Shown here piece by piece: positions 44,784 to 53,402 of a DNA stretch of 64,000 bases. Both the position numbers and the translations under genes were made by a program. Below the pieces are notes generated by a model. That model was given only the letters and a program-made list of their open reading frames with translations. It was not told where the DNA came from and did no database searches. Where the stretch lies: contig NZ_LJCO01000042.1 of the NCBI RefSeq assembly GCF_001399675.1, positions 80,056 to 144,055 of the forward strand. The letters are read 5' to 3'. The stretch is from Paenalicyclobacillus ferrooxydans. GTDB lineage: Bacteria > Bacillota > Bacilli > Alicyclobacillales > Alicyclobacillaceae. Position 1 is the first letter of the stretch. Each line of letters opens with the position of its first letter.

Positions 44784-46037
44784 TCATTTCAGTGATTGTA
44801 TCGCTATCTGCAGAAGCAAGTCTACCGCTGCTGGCAAGATTTCTTCATCGATGTCGAACTTCGGATTGTGATGAGGTGCGGCGATGGTGGTTCCAAGAAT
44901 GGAATACGTCACTTTTCCCCCTCGCTCCTGCACACGGCGCATCAAAAAGGTTGCATCTTCGCTGGCACCAAGTGGATGCTCATCCTGATAATCTGTGAAG
45001 AACGGCACGGATTTTGCGGCCTCGAGAACGACTTCTTTTAGCTCTGGATCACAAACGGCTGTGGCTGCTTCACCGATGTTCTCAATCTGATACGTGAGGC
45101 CGTGCATGAGGGCACTATGCTCCAGAATCGCGCGGACTCGTTGCTCCAAATCGAGGTTGTCCTCATAGGTTTCAGCGCGGCATTCCAATACCATCTTGGC
45201 CTTGTCGGGGATGATGTTTGGGGCCGTCCCGCCTTCGAGCACACCGACGTTCACACGCGTAGCACCTGAACTGAAACGCGGCAGTGCGTGAATATTCAGA
45301 AGCGCCGTGGCTGCACCAAGCAGCGCGTTTCTCCCCTTCTCCGGTGCGGCAGCCGCATGTGCAGAGACACCTTGATAGTGGACTTCTAACTTTGTGGATG
45401 CGAGAAATTCATTCGTTCCGCCGCTTACCGCGTGCAGCGGCAGATCGAGGCCTAAGTGGAAACAAAACAACTTGTCCACGTCGTCAACGACGCCTTTGTC
45501 AACCATGGACTTCGCACCCCGTCCACCTTCTTCCGCAGGTTGGAAAATGAGTTTGAGGGTCCCGTTGAATGGCTGACTTGCTATCATTTTAGCGAAGGTG
45601 AGTCCAATGGCGGTGTGCCCGTCGTGACCACAAGCGTGCATTTCGCCGTCGTGAACGGATCGAAAACCGTTGATATGTGGAAGGTGCGTGGATTCCTGAC
45701 TTTCCATGATGGGCAGAGCATCCATATCGAAGCGAAAGGCGACCGTTGGCCCGTCACCACGTCCCTTGAGAGTAGCAACGACCCCTGTAAGCCCGCCATC
45801 CATGGCACGAAGGATGGTCTCATCCGCACCATCTTCCTTCGCGCGCTGATAGGCACGGGTCAGTTGGTCAGCGGACGGCAATCCTCTCCGAGACTCGGGC
45901 ACCATCACATCGATGCCATAGGCAACGGAATAGCCGTACGATTGCAGCTCCCGGACGACTCGATTTGCGGTTCGAAACTCCGTAAAGCCAACCTCAGGAT
46001 GCGCGTGCAGGTCTCGTCGTAACTCGAAAATATCCAT
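44784..46037 (-). CDS. M20 amidohydrolase, AbgA-like (p-aminobenzoyl-glutamate hydrolase type)
   Basis: I choose ATG 46037 (MDIFELRRDLHAHPEVGF), which follows GGGAG; the frame extends to 46118 with a less family-like start. The 417-residue protein has AbgA-type features: the extra N-terminal block GIDVMVPESRRGLPSADQLTRAYQRA, then FRFDMDALP, MHACGHDGHTAIGL, QPAEEGGRGAKSMV and ASEDATFLMRR. E. coli AbgA works with AbgB and the AbgT transporter; neither is seen here, so the substrate may be another amino-acid conjugate. It is followed 29 bases later by the regulator gene. Confidence 0.88.
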   Translation of the reverse strand: MDIFELRRDLHAHPEVGFTEFRTANRVVRELQSYGYSVAYGIDVMVPESRRGLPSADQLTRAYQRAKEDGADETILRAMDGGLTGVVATLKGRGDGPTVAFRFDMDALPIMESQESTHLPHINGFRSVHDGEMHACGHDGHTAIGLTFAKMIASQPFNGTLKLIFQPAEEGGRGAKSMVDKGVVDDVDKLFCFHLGLDLPLHAVSGGTNEFLASTKLEVHYQGVSAHAAAAPEKGRNALLGAATALLNIHALPRFSSGATRVNVGVLEGGTAPNIIPDKAKMVLECRAETYEDNLDLEQRVRAILEHSALMHGLTYQIENIGEAATAVCDPELKEVVLEAAKSVPFFTDYQDEHPLGASEDATFLMRRVQERGGKVTYSILGTTIAAPHHNPKFDIDEEILPAAVDLLLQIAIQSLK

Positions 46038-46125
46038 CGGTTTATAATCTCCCAACTTGATTGCAAATTTTGATAGGAAGGCCCCCCCATTATAGACTGG
46101 GGTTAAAATCAATATCAATGGATTT

Positions 46126-46400
46126 ACGTATCAGGGACCTGTCGGGACTGCCGCCCGGCGTGACGTGTGGGGGCGGGGCAGACGTATTGCGCGATGAGAC
46201 CGTCGACTATGTGACATGTGGGAGCGGTTGCTACAGGCTGGCGTGCCGGTCGAGTTTCATATCTATCCAGGCGGCCTCACGGATTGGACGGATGGGCCCG
46301 AAGGCGCCCCATCGACCAACGTAGGCGGTCGGCGAACGAATATGTGGGGACAGCAGTCAACGAGTAACTGGGTACATGGGTGTGGGGACTACAGGCGGCG
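46126..46400 (+). pseudogene. C-terminal fragment of an HSL esterase, decayed
   Basis: The DNA matches the 3' part of the intact esterase (39646-39890): DLSGLPP, then GGADVLRDETVDYV, AGVPVEFHIYPGG. The catalytic His region (GGFHGFELF) is lost by a deletion, frames are broken and there is no 5' part. The parent gene lies about 6.5 kb away. Confidence 0.88.
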
Positions 46401-46440
46401 AGGGCTGGTGTTGGACTGGAGCAGTGACCTTGGGCTCCCT

Positions 46441-47103
46441 TAGAGGAACTCAAGTCCTCTGCCGCCGGGCGGACGGAGGACCCGTCGGTAGATAACGGAA
46501 CTCAGTTCCGCTAAATCGCGCGCAGTGGCGGCCCGTCGAAAGATAACGGAACTCAGTTCCGCTAAATCACGCGAAACGGCAGCCCGTCGCCAGCTAACGG
46601 AACTCAGTTCCGCTAAATCGCGCGCAGTGGCGGCCCGTCGCAAGATAACGGAACTCAGTTCCGCTAAATCACACGAAACGGCAGCCCGTCGCAAGATAAC
46701 GGAACTCAGTTCCGCTAAATCGCGCGCAGTGGCGGCCCGTCGCAAGATAACGGAACTCAGTTCCGCTAAATCGCGCGCAGTGGCGGCCCGTCGCAAGATA
46801 ACGGAACTCAGTTCCGCTAAATCACACGAAACGGCAGCCCGTCGCAAGATAACGGAACTCAGTTCCGCTAAATCGCGCGCAGTGGCGGCCCGTCGCAAGA
46901 TAACGGAACTCAGTTCCGCTAAATCGCGCGCAGTGGCGGCCCGTCGCAAGATAACGGAACTCAGTTCCGCTAAATCACACGAAACGGCGGCCCGTCGAAA
47001 GATAACGGAACTCAGTTCCGCTAAATCGCGCGCAGTGGCGGCCCGTCGCCAGCTAACGGAACTCAGTTCCGCTAAATCGCGCGAAGTGGCAGGCATGGAG
47101 CCA
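46441..47103. repeat. 51-bp palindromic tandem array, twelve units
   Basis: Units begin at 46492 and recur exactly every 51 bases to 47053. Each contains TAACGGAACTCAGTTCCGCTA, where CGGAACTCAGTTCCG is palindromic, and a spacer in two forms (GCGCGCAGTGGCGG or ACACGAAACGGCAG) ending in CCCGTCG. A related palindrome, AGAGGAACTCAAGTCCTCT, lies at the left border. Frames of 211 and 228 codons are open on opposite strands but have no ribosome sites, and reflect a period divisible by three. Confidence 0.95.
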
Positions 47104-47120
47104 GACGGGCAAGTCGGACG

Positions 47121-47146
47121 GGGCACGAACTCTGAAGTTCGTGCCC
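47121..47146. terminator. 11-bp hairpin at the right border of the 51-bp array
   Basis: GGGCACGAACT and AGTTCGTGCCC pair perfectly around CTGA. The GAACT/AGTTC core is shared with the array palindromes. It may end transcripts of the convergent MFS gene or be an array-border element. Confidence 0.55.
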
Positions 47147-47159
47147 TCCATTTACTGTA

Positions 47160-47330
47160 ACGCCATTACTGCTACGCCTTTACTTCGCTGAGACACCTTT
47201 ACTTCGCTGCGACACCTTTACTGCCACACCTTTGCTGCCGTGCCTTTACTGCTACACCTGTATTGCGCCGCTGCTGGGCTACTGCACACGAACGTTTGTC
47301 GTAGGTCCAGAGAACCCGAATCGCCATTCC
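47160..47330. repeat. degenerate CTTTACT-containing repeats
   Basis: The motif CACCTTTACTKC with CGCTG or CGCCA between copies recurs about six times at 12-24 base spacing between the array and the MFS stop. Confidence 0.6.
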
Positions 47331-48578
47331 TTATGCATCCAAATGAGCAGTTGTCTCCATGCGCATTTCCAAATCGGATCGACGTTTGGCAAGGCGTACG
47401 AATACGATGCTTACCACGAAGGCGGCAATGATGAGACCGATCGGGATATGGGCGTCGATACTGTAGGTCCAACCTCCAATGATACCGGCCGGCGATGCAA
47501 AGACAAGAATGAGCACGTTTAAAACGGAAAGCATGGTCGAGCGATGTTCGTCATCAATCGCATTGGCTACAACGGATTCCAGATACGGGTTTGAAATGAT
47601 CGTCCCAACTGCAGCAAGGACTGTGCTCACGACGACCAGTGCAAAGTTTTGTGCCGGGATCACGATGAGCAAGACGTTCGCTGCGATGAGAAACAGAAAT
47701 CCGATGTTCATGAGTGTCTTGGCTTGCTCTTCCCGGAACCTCGGAACCACTGTAAGCAGCATGACGACAATCGCGGCGGACGAAATGGCCGGAAAGAGTG
47801 AAATCATGACGGCAGGAATGTGCAGGAATTCAACTTGATAGACAGGTACAAACGTATTGCTGATGGTGACTTGAAAATTCCAGAGGACGTAAACGAAAAA
47901 CAGCAACAGAAGTGTGCGATTCCGAAAGATCTGCTTCAGTGTTGTCAGGTAGTGCTTAAAGTCCTCCCCGAAATTGGCCTTGCCCGTTTCCTTCATTTTG
48001 CGTAGTCCAATCTCTGTTTCGTGCATTCCCCGATGGCGAACGTAAATCATGATGGTGGCAGAAATGCAGAAGAACACGTACATAATCCGCACAGCTGGCA
48101 CCAGCGTAAAGTGCGCGACTAAAACACCACCGATGGGCGCAAACAGCCCGCCGAGCACACTCACGATCTGGAGCCCTGTAAACACGTGTCTCCGCTTCTC
48201 GGCCGGGGTGTCCTCGACCAGAAGGCAATACCAAGCGGTGGTTGGAATTCGTTGCATGCTGTTAAACATGGCTGCAATGACAAACCACCAGAAGTTTTGT
48301 GCTACCGCCCATAAGAGGGCGCCGAGGGACCAACTGAGCAGATCAAAAACCCATAACGCTTTGCGTCGTCCAAGGCGGTCAGTCAAATGTCCGCTGATAA
48401 ATGCGGAAATAATCTGAAGCAGTAAATTTAATGTCGTAATCAACCCAATTTGCGTGTCCGTAACATGCAGATGCAACATATAAACGGAGGCATACGTGGT
48501 ATACAGACTCGCTGGAACGACGAACAACGGTTCTGCCAAAACGCAAGTCCTTGCATTGCCTTGTATTTGTCGAAACAA
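47331..48578 (-). CDS. MFS transporter
   Basis: The 415-residue protein has about 12 membrane helices and the MFS loop motif GHLTDRLGRRKAL between helices 2 and 3. The start is TTG 48578 behind GAGGTG. The substrate cannot be predicted; no partner gene is on the same transcript. Confidence 0.9.
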   Translation of the reverse strand: MFRQIQGNARTCVLAEPLFVVPASLYTTYASVYMLHLHVTDTQIGLITTLNLLLQIISAFISGHLTDRLGRRKALWVFDLLSWSLGALLWAVAQNFWWFVIAAMFNSMQRIPTTAWYCLLVEDTPAEKRRHVFTGLQIVSVLGGLFAPIGGVLVAHFTLVPAVRIMYVFFCISATIMIYVRHRGMHETEIGLRKMKETGKANFGEDFKHYLTTLKQIFRNRTLLLLFFVYVLWNFQVTISNTFVPVYQVEFLHIPAVMISLFPAISSAAIVVMLLTVVPRFREEQAKTLMNIGFLFLIAANVLLIVIPAQNFALVVVSTVLAAVGTIISNPYLESVVANAIDDEHRSTMLSVLNVLILVFASPAGIIGGWTYSIDAHIPIGLIIAAFVVSIVFVRLAKRRSDLEMRMETTAHLDA

Positions 48579-48649
48579 GATGGCACCTCACATCACTATC
48601 AAACAATTATTTAATTATATGATATTTTAGGCCACAGCCAACAACCGTT

Positions 48650-48859
48650 TTATGACAATGTGTAGGTGATATTACCATAAACAAGGTCATTAGACGCGTA
48701 CAATAGAGCCGCAGGGTGATGCCAAACCTGAGCCAGTGTTGTTGCACTGACGGGAATGATGTGCCCTACCCCATCGTGGCTGCCTACTCCATCGTGGCTG
48801 CCTACTCCATCATGGCTGCGGCCGCTTGTCATGTGAGCCTCGTCCTGGTGTCCATGCAT
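48650..48859 (-). CDS. possible 69-residue His-rich small protein with SHDGVG repeats
   Basis: From ATG 48859 the frame reads MHGHQDEAHMTSGR, then SHDGVG three times (an 18-bp tandem repeat), then a more protein-like tail ending NDLVYGNITYTLS. GGGGGAG lies too close to the ATG for a normal ribosome site. It may be a small gene or chance. The remainder of 48579-49109 has no other gene. Confidence 0.3.
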   Translation of the reverse strand: MHGHQDEAHMTSGRSHDGVGSHDGVGSHDGVGHIIPVSATTLAQVWHHPAALLYASNDLVYGNITYTLS

Positions 48860-48883
48860 CTCCCCCGCTCTTGAGACGACAAT

Positions 48884-48948
48884 AGATATATAGATAGATA
48901 TATAGATAGGAAAATAGATAGGAAAGTAGATAGATAGCGAATGAGTTC
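48884..48948. repeat. ATAGATAG microsatellite
   Basis: The DNA consists of runs of ATAGATAT / GATAGGAAA with a 4- and 8-base rhythm. It lies upstream of the diguanylate cyclase gene on the other strand. Confidence 0.85.
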
Positions 48949-49109
48949 GTGGCGTGCTTGCTCCGACGGCGCGAGAATGGTCCATCAATTCGGGTTCGCC
49001 GCACAGTATTTCAATAAACTTCTTGTTGACATATTCAAAGAATCATGCATATTGAGGTTTACAGTAATGTATTGCGAGATTTACGAGAACGAAGCGTGGG
49101 AGTAAAGGG

Positions 49110-50210
49110 GTGAAGGCCATTTCCGGACACAACAAATCGTTAGCTGCAATAGACAGTAGTCTTGAGTTATCCATATACCGATTTATGCTGTTCGCCATGT
49201 TCATTGGGCTATGCGCAACCGTCATCCGGCTGTTCTTTACGATCCGGTTCGGATCCCCCAACCCGATGCCGCTCGACGGATCTGCGCTTGGCACCAGCCT
49301 TCAGGCAGGCCTGATTTTGGTACTATGGCGACACCCAAAGCGGCTTCACGCGGTGGTTGCCATTCTTTATGTGTACCTGACGGTCGGCATCAGTTTGAAG
49401 CTTGCCTACCTGCTGTTCTGGGATGATAGTGCGCTATTCAGCGAGTTCCTCTGGATGATTCCGTGGTTGTCCGTCAGCTTCGTGCTGTCTTTCTTGCTTT
49501 TCAGCAGACGGACGGCAACCTATCTGTCCGTGGCGGTGGTAGGGGTTTGGATTGCCATCAGTGCGCTTTTTGTCGGTTTGTACATCGACACTGAACAGGG
49601 AAAACAGGCGTTCCTAATGCTGTCGCAGACATACCTGTCACAGTTCTTGTTAATTGTATTTCTGGCGCTGTATGCGAAGCTGCGGGGACTGTACATGGGC
49701 TCGCGCGAATCGACACTTCAGATGGAGCAAATCGCCAAAACGGATTTTCTACTCGGCATTGCAAATCGCAGGTCAATTCAGGCTGAGCTAGCAAGAGAGA
49801 TAAACATCTCTGCACAGACCCACGTTCCACTCTGCGTCATCCTGATGGACCTCGATGAGTTTAAGCAGATTAACGATACATATGGGCACGATCACGGTGA
49901 CACGCTTCTCGTGGAAGTCACATCTTCGGTGCTCGATGTCGTGAAGTCCCCCTGCCTGTTCGGGCGTTGGGGCGGGGATGAGTTCCTGATTGTCGCACCG
50001 GGTCTCGGAAGTGGCGAGGCAAAGCGACTGGCTGAGAATGTACGTGAAGCCCTTGAACAGCGAGAGTTTCACGTCGGCGGAGCGACGGCCAGCTTTGGCG
50101 TCGCCGAGTTTCGGATCGGCGAAGACATACACTCCCTGCTGCGTCGCGCCGACGAGGCTCTCTACCAGTCCAAAAGCTCGGGCAGGAATCGGGCGGAAAT
50201 CGCGAACTAG
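49110..50210 (+). CDS. membrane diguanylate cyclase (GGDEF domain)
   Basis: The 366-residue protein starts at GTG 49110 with GGGAG upstream. Six membrane helices (about 25-195) precede a GGDEF domain (about 205-365) with DFLLGIANRRSI, LDEFKQINDTYGHDHGD and the active-site RWGGDEF at about 285-291. All catalytic residues for making cyclic-di-GMP are present. No RxxD inhibitory site precedes GGDEF. It is convergent with the second sugar operon, ending 9 bases from it. Confidence 0.92.
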   Translation: MKAISGHNKSLAAIDSSLELSIYRFMLFAMFIGLCATVIRLFFTIRFGSPNPMPLDGSALGTSLQAGLILVLWRHPKRLHAVVAILYVYLTVGISLKLAYLLFWDDSALFSEFLWMIPWLSVSFVLSFLLFSRRTATYLSVAVVGVWIAISALFVGLYIDTEQGKQAFLMLSQTYLSQFLLIVFLALYAKLRGLYMGSRESTLQMEQIAKTDFLLGIANRRSIQAELAREINISAQTHVPLCVILMDLDEFKQINDTYGHDHGDTLLVEVTSSVLDVVKSPCLFGRWGGDEFLIVAPGLGSGEAKRLAENVREALEQREFHVGGATASFGVAEFRIGEDIHSLLRRADEALYQSKSSGRNRAEIAN

Positions 50211-50219
50211 CGCGTTCGC

Positions 50220-51035
50220 TTACTTGATGCCGCTCGTCGAGATGCCCTGCACGAACTGCTTCTGGAAGATGAAGAAGATGATAATCATCGGTATGGTCAG
50301 CAAAAGCACCCCTGCCAACACCTGATTCCAGTAGGCGTTGTACTGTCCATACAGATTGTTCAGGCCAACAGGCAGCGTGTACATGTTCTGGCTGCTCTCC
50401 AAGAGTGACGTCCACAGAAATGAGTTCCAGTTGCCTTGGAAGGTGAAGATGGTCTGTGTGGCAATGAGTGGCCGGGCAAGCGGCAGGAAAATCCGGAAGA
50501 AGATACCCCACGCACCAAGTCCATCAACTTTCGCCGCTTCTTCAAGCTCGTTTGGCATCCCGAGGAAAAACTGACGGGCCAAGAAAATCATAAACGGACT
50601 CATCAAAAACGGAATGGTGAGACCTTGATACGTATTGATCCAGCCCAAATGCGCAAGCAGGATGTACATGGGTACCAGTACGACTTGTCCAGGGATCATC
50701 ATCACGGCGAGAAAAACCATAAACAGTGGCCCTCTGCCGGGAAATTTAAAGCGGGCAAACGCGTAGCCGGCGAGTGTATTCACAATCAGGTTTCCAATGG
50801 TCACAATCAGCGCGACGATGATACTGTTCAAAAGCCACTGCATGAAGGATACCTGCGGTGACGTCAGCAGGTACTTGTAACTGTTCAGTGTCAGCTTACT
50901 GAACGGAACCCAAGTGTTATATACACCGTTGGTTGGCTTGAACGAAGTGTAGACGGACCAAACAAACGGCACGAGCGAAATAAACGAGTACACGATAGCA
51001 ACCACGTAAAATGCAGGTGAGATCCTCTTTTGCAT
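50220..51035 (-). CDS. CUT1 sugar ABC transporter permease, MalG type (second system)
   Basis: The 271-residue protein has six membrane segments and the EAA loop (GMPNELEEAAKVDGLGAWGIF). The start is ATG 51035, two bases from the MalF-type gene stop. It is the last gene of the second sugar-import operon and lacks its own ATPase gene nearby, as in the first system. Confidence 0.94.
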   Translation of the reverse strand: MQKRISPAFYVVAIVYSFISLVPFVWSVYTSFKPTNGVYNTWVPFSKLTLNSYKYLLTSPQVSFMQWLLNSIIVALIVTIGNLIVNTLAGYAFARFKFPGRGPLFMVFLAVMMIPGQVVLVPMYILLAHLGWINTYQGLTIPFLMSPFMIFLARQFFLGMPNELEEAAKVDGLGAWGIFFRIFLPLARPLIATQTIFTFQGNWNSFLWTSLLESSQNMYTLPVGLNNLYGQYNAYWNQVLAGVLLLTIPMIIIFFIFQKQFVQGISTSGIK

Positions 51036-51037
51036 GC

Positions 51038-51940
51038 TTATACCCCCGCCTCGTCGTTGCGTTCAAAGAAGTACTTCTGGATGACCGTGAGAATCAAAAT
51101 GATGATGAAGAGCACAAACCCAATGGCAGATGCGTAACCCATGTTCTGCGACATCGCTTGGTTGAACAAGTCGAGGACGACGGACAAGGTGGAGTTGAGC
51201 GGTCCGCCTGTGCCCTGTGAAATGACGTCCATTTGGTCAAAGACCTGAAATGTGCCAATCAAGGACAAGACGACGTTCAAGAACGTAGTGCGTTTCAACA
51301 GCGGTAGTGTGATGTATTTCAACAAACGCCAGCCTGTGGCACCGTCCAAGGCTGCCGCTTCGTAGACTTCAGCGGGAAGGTCCTGCAAACCAGCCAGATA
51401 GATGATCATGTATTGACCCACGCTTGACCAAATCGCAATGGCCATAATAGACGGAAGTGCAAACGTCGGACTGTTGAAGTAGTTGGGCCCGTGAATGCCA
51501 AACACTTTCAGGAAGTTGTTTAGCAAACCCTGCGGCTCAAAGATGAACATGAACATCAAGCTCGTGGCAACGGTCGATGTCACAGTTGGTAAGTAATACA
51601 CGATCCGGAAGAACGTCTTGCCCTTCAGGTTGTTGACAGTGAGCGCGAGGAACAGAGCAATCGCCGTTTGTACAGGGACAACGACAATCGCATACAGCGT
51701 CGTGTTCCACAAGGCGCGTAAAAACAGCGGATCGCGAAACAGATGGATGTAGTTTTTCAGCCCGATGAATGCTTTATTTTGCGGATCAAGAAATGAAAAA
51801 TGAAAGAAGCTGATATACAAAGCGTAAATAATCGGTCCGATGAGGAACACACACAAGGATACAATCGCCGGCAGTAAGAACAAGTAGCCAGCCATCGCCT
51901 GATCGAACCTGCTTTTGCGTTGAGAACCCGTTCGTTTCAT
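51038..51940 (-). CDS. CUT1 sugar ABC transporter permease, MalF type (second system)
   Basis: The 300-residue protein is started at ATG 51940 (MKRTGSQRKSR), with AGGAAAGGCGG upstream; the frame is open to 51961. It has six membrane segments and the loop DLPAEVYEAAALDGATGWRLL. It lies between the binding-protein gene (after a hairpin) and the MalG-type gene. Confidence 0.93.
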   Translation of the reverse strand: MKRTGSQRKSRFDQAMAGYLFLLPAIVSLCVFLIGPIIYALYISFFHFSFLDPQNKAFIGLKNYIHLFRDPLFLRALWNTTLYAIVVVPVQTAIALFLALTVNNLKGKTFFRIVYYLPTVTSTVATSLMFMFIFEPQGLLNNFLKVFGIHGPNYFNSPTFALPSIMAIAIWSSVGQYMIIYLAGLQDLPAEVYEAAALDGATGWRLLKYITLPLLKRTTFLNVVLSLIGTFQVFDQMDVISQGTGGPLNSTLSVVLDLFNQAMSQNMGYASAIGFVLFIIILILTVIQKYFFERNDEAGV

Positions 51941-51968
51941 CTTCTTCCGCCTTTCCTGCAAGAAGGGT

Positions 51969-51988
51969 TGCCCCCCTCAAGGGGGGCA
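51969..51988 (-). terminator. intercistronic stem-loop after the second binding-protein gene
   Basis: TGCCCCCC and GGGGGGCA form an 8-bp GC stem around TCAA, lying between the binding-protein stop and the permease start. It parallels the hairpin at 3361-3396 in the first sugar operon and probably raises binding-protein mRNA over permease mRNA. Confidence 0.75.
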
Positions 51989-52004
51989 CATTCTCGCTTG
52001 ACGA

Positions 52005-53285
52005 TTACTGTTGGCTTTGGGACTGGAATGTGCTCTGCGCTTGGCTCAGCACTGCGGAAGGCGACAGTTTCTTCAGCACGCCTGCTTGTGTTGCGGCATT
52101 GATGGCGTTGACGAAGTTGTTGCCGGATGGTCCGAACTGGTATGCGGTGCCGTTCTTCACACCGTCCACAAACGCTTGATAGGACGGGTTGGACTTAAGG
52201 AACACGGATTGATCCGGGATGTAAGACGGAATCGCCAGACCAGACTGTGCCGTCATTTTTTCCGCTTGCGCGCCCGTTAAGAAGAACAACAGTTTCGCAG
52301 CAGCTGCTGGATTCTTTGAGCTTGCTGCCATTTCGTAAGCCACGGTGTACACCATGTTGTTGGCCTTTCCATTTTGTGTCGGGAAGTCCGTGATGGTGTA
52401 CTTCATGTTTGGTGCGGTCTGCTGCATGGAAGGAATCAACCATGCACCTTCTGCAGCCATGGCCACCTTGCCCTGTGCAAACGGAACGCCAGCCCAGGAT
52501 CCGCCAAGGTTGCTCGGGTTGACGAGGTAACCTTTCTGTTCATTCTGCAAGAAGAAGTTCAATCCCGCATTGTTCGCCGGGTTGGTGAAGGTGACCTTGT
52601 TACTGGTTGCGTCGTAGTAGCTGCCGCCGAAGTTCAGGATGAACGGATAGTAACGTGCAACGTCAATCGGGAAAGCGAGCGGCGCAATGCCTTTGGCCTT
52701 CAGTTTCGCAGCGTCGGTTTCGAACTCTCCCCATGTCTTCGGCGGCGACGTGATGCCAGCCTTGTTCAGCAAGGTCATGTTCGACTCGAGCGCCAAGCTG
52801 TTCTCGTCTTTCGGAATGCCGTACTGCTTTCCTTGCCACTGGAATGCCTTCATCAAGGAAGCTTCGTAGTTACTGGTTGGGAAGTTGTCTTGCTTCATAT
52901 AACTGTCGAGCGGTGCAATGGCACCGGATTGCTCAAGTTGCTGTGCAATCGAGGAATCCACATAGAAAATGTCTGGTGCTGTATGTGCTGCGAGTTCTGC
53001 TTGCAGGTCTTGCAGCTCGTTGCCGGAGAACGGCTTGACGGTCACGTGAATGTTTGGGTACTGCTTCTCAAATAGCTTGACCTGATTGTTGACGAGCGTC
53101 GTTTCTGCAGGACCTGAAGATGCAATACCCACTGTCAGATTGACCGGATTGGAAGCCGTACCCAGGTTTTGCGTGCCGTTCGCGGTGTTGCTGGTGCTCG
53201 TGCTTTGCGATCCGCAACCTGCCAACAGACCAACGCCCATCACTGCTGTTGCTGCGACGCTCGACCACTTTTGCCACTTGTTCAT
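52005..53285 (-). CDS. sugar-binding lipoprotein of ABC importer (second system)
   Basis: The 426-residue protein starts MNKWQKWSSVAATAVMG and has a lipobox LLAGC, so it is lipid-anchored after cleavage before the cysteine, in contrast to the first system's C-terminally anchored protein. It is a family 1 solute-binding protein (ITSPPKTWGEFETDAAKLKAKGI and WAGVPFAQGKVAMAAEGAWLIP are typical). It is followed by the two permeases and preceded by the amylo-1,6-glucosidase-like gene, suggesting an alpha-glucan-derived oligosaccharide. Confidence 0.93.
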   Translation of the reverse strand: MNKWQKWSSVAATAVMGVGLLAGCGSQSTSTSNTANGTQNLGTASNPVNLTVGIASSGPAETTLVNNQVKLFEKQYPNIHVTVKPFSGNELQDLQAELAAHTAPDIFYVDSSIAQQLEQSGAIAPLDSYMKQDNFPTSNYEASLMKAFQWQGKQYGIPKDENSLALESNMTLLNKAGITSPPKTWGEFETDAAKLKAKGIAPLAFPIDVARYYPFILNFGGSYYDATSNKVTFTNPANNAGLNFFLQNEQKGYLVNPSNLGGSWAGVPFAQGKVAMAAEGAWLIPSMQQTAPNMKYTITDFPTQNGKANNMVYTVAYEMAASSKNPAAAAKLLFFLTGAQAEKMTAQSGLAIPSYIPDQSVFLKSNPSYQAFVDGVKNGTAYQFGPSGNNFVNAINAATQAGVLKKLSPSAVLSQAQSTFQSQSQQ

Positions 53286-53324
53286 TGTGATTAACCCTCC
53301 CAGTTAGAATCCTTTTCAGTACCG

Positions 53325-53370
53325 ACATTTGCCCGTTGGTGTCTTAAATTTGCCCTTTGGTATCTTAAAT
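53325..53370. repeat. 21-bp direct repeat between two operon genes
   Basis: TTTGCCCGTTGGTGTCTTAAA is followed immediately by TTTGCCCTTTGGTATCTTAAA. It lies between the glucosidase and binding-protein genes. Confidence 0.8.
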
Positions 53371-53402
53371 CGGTTTGTGCAACATCCATCAAGAACGGTG
53401 GT

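Noticed and set aside
46492..47103. CRISPR-like palindromic repeats with 26-base spacers
   Set aside because: Spacers fall into only two repeated forms, so they are not acquired sequences.
46440..47160. 17-residue-repeat proteins on either strand (211 and 228 codons)
   Set aside because: Both strands are open because the period is 51 bases; no ribosome site, no sensible start and low-complexity products.
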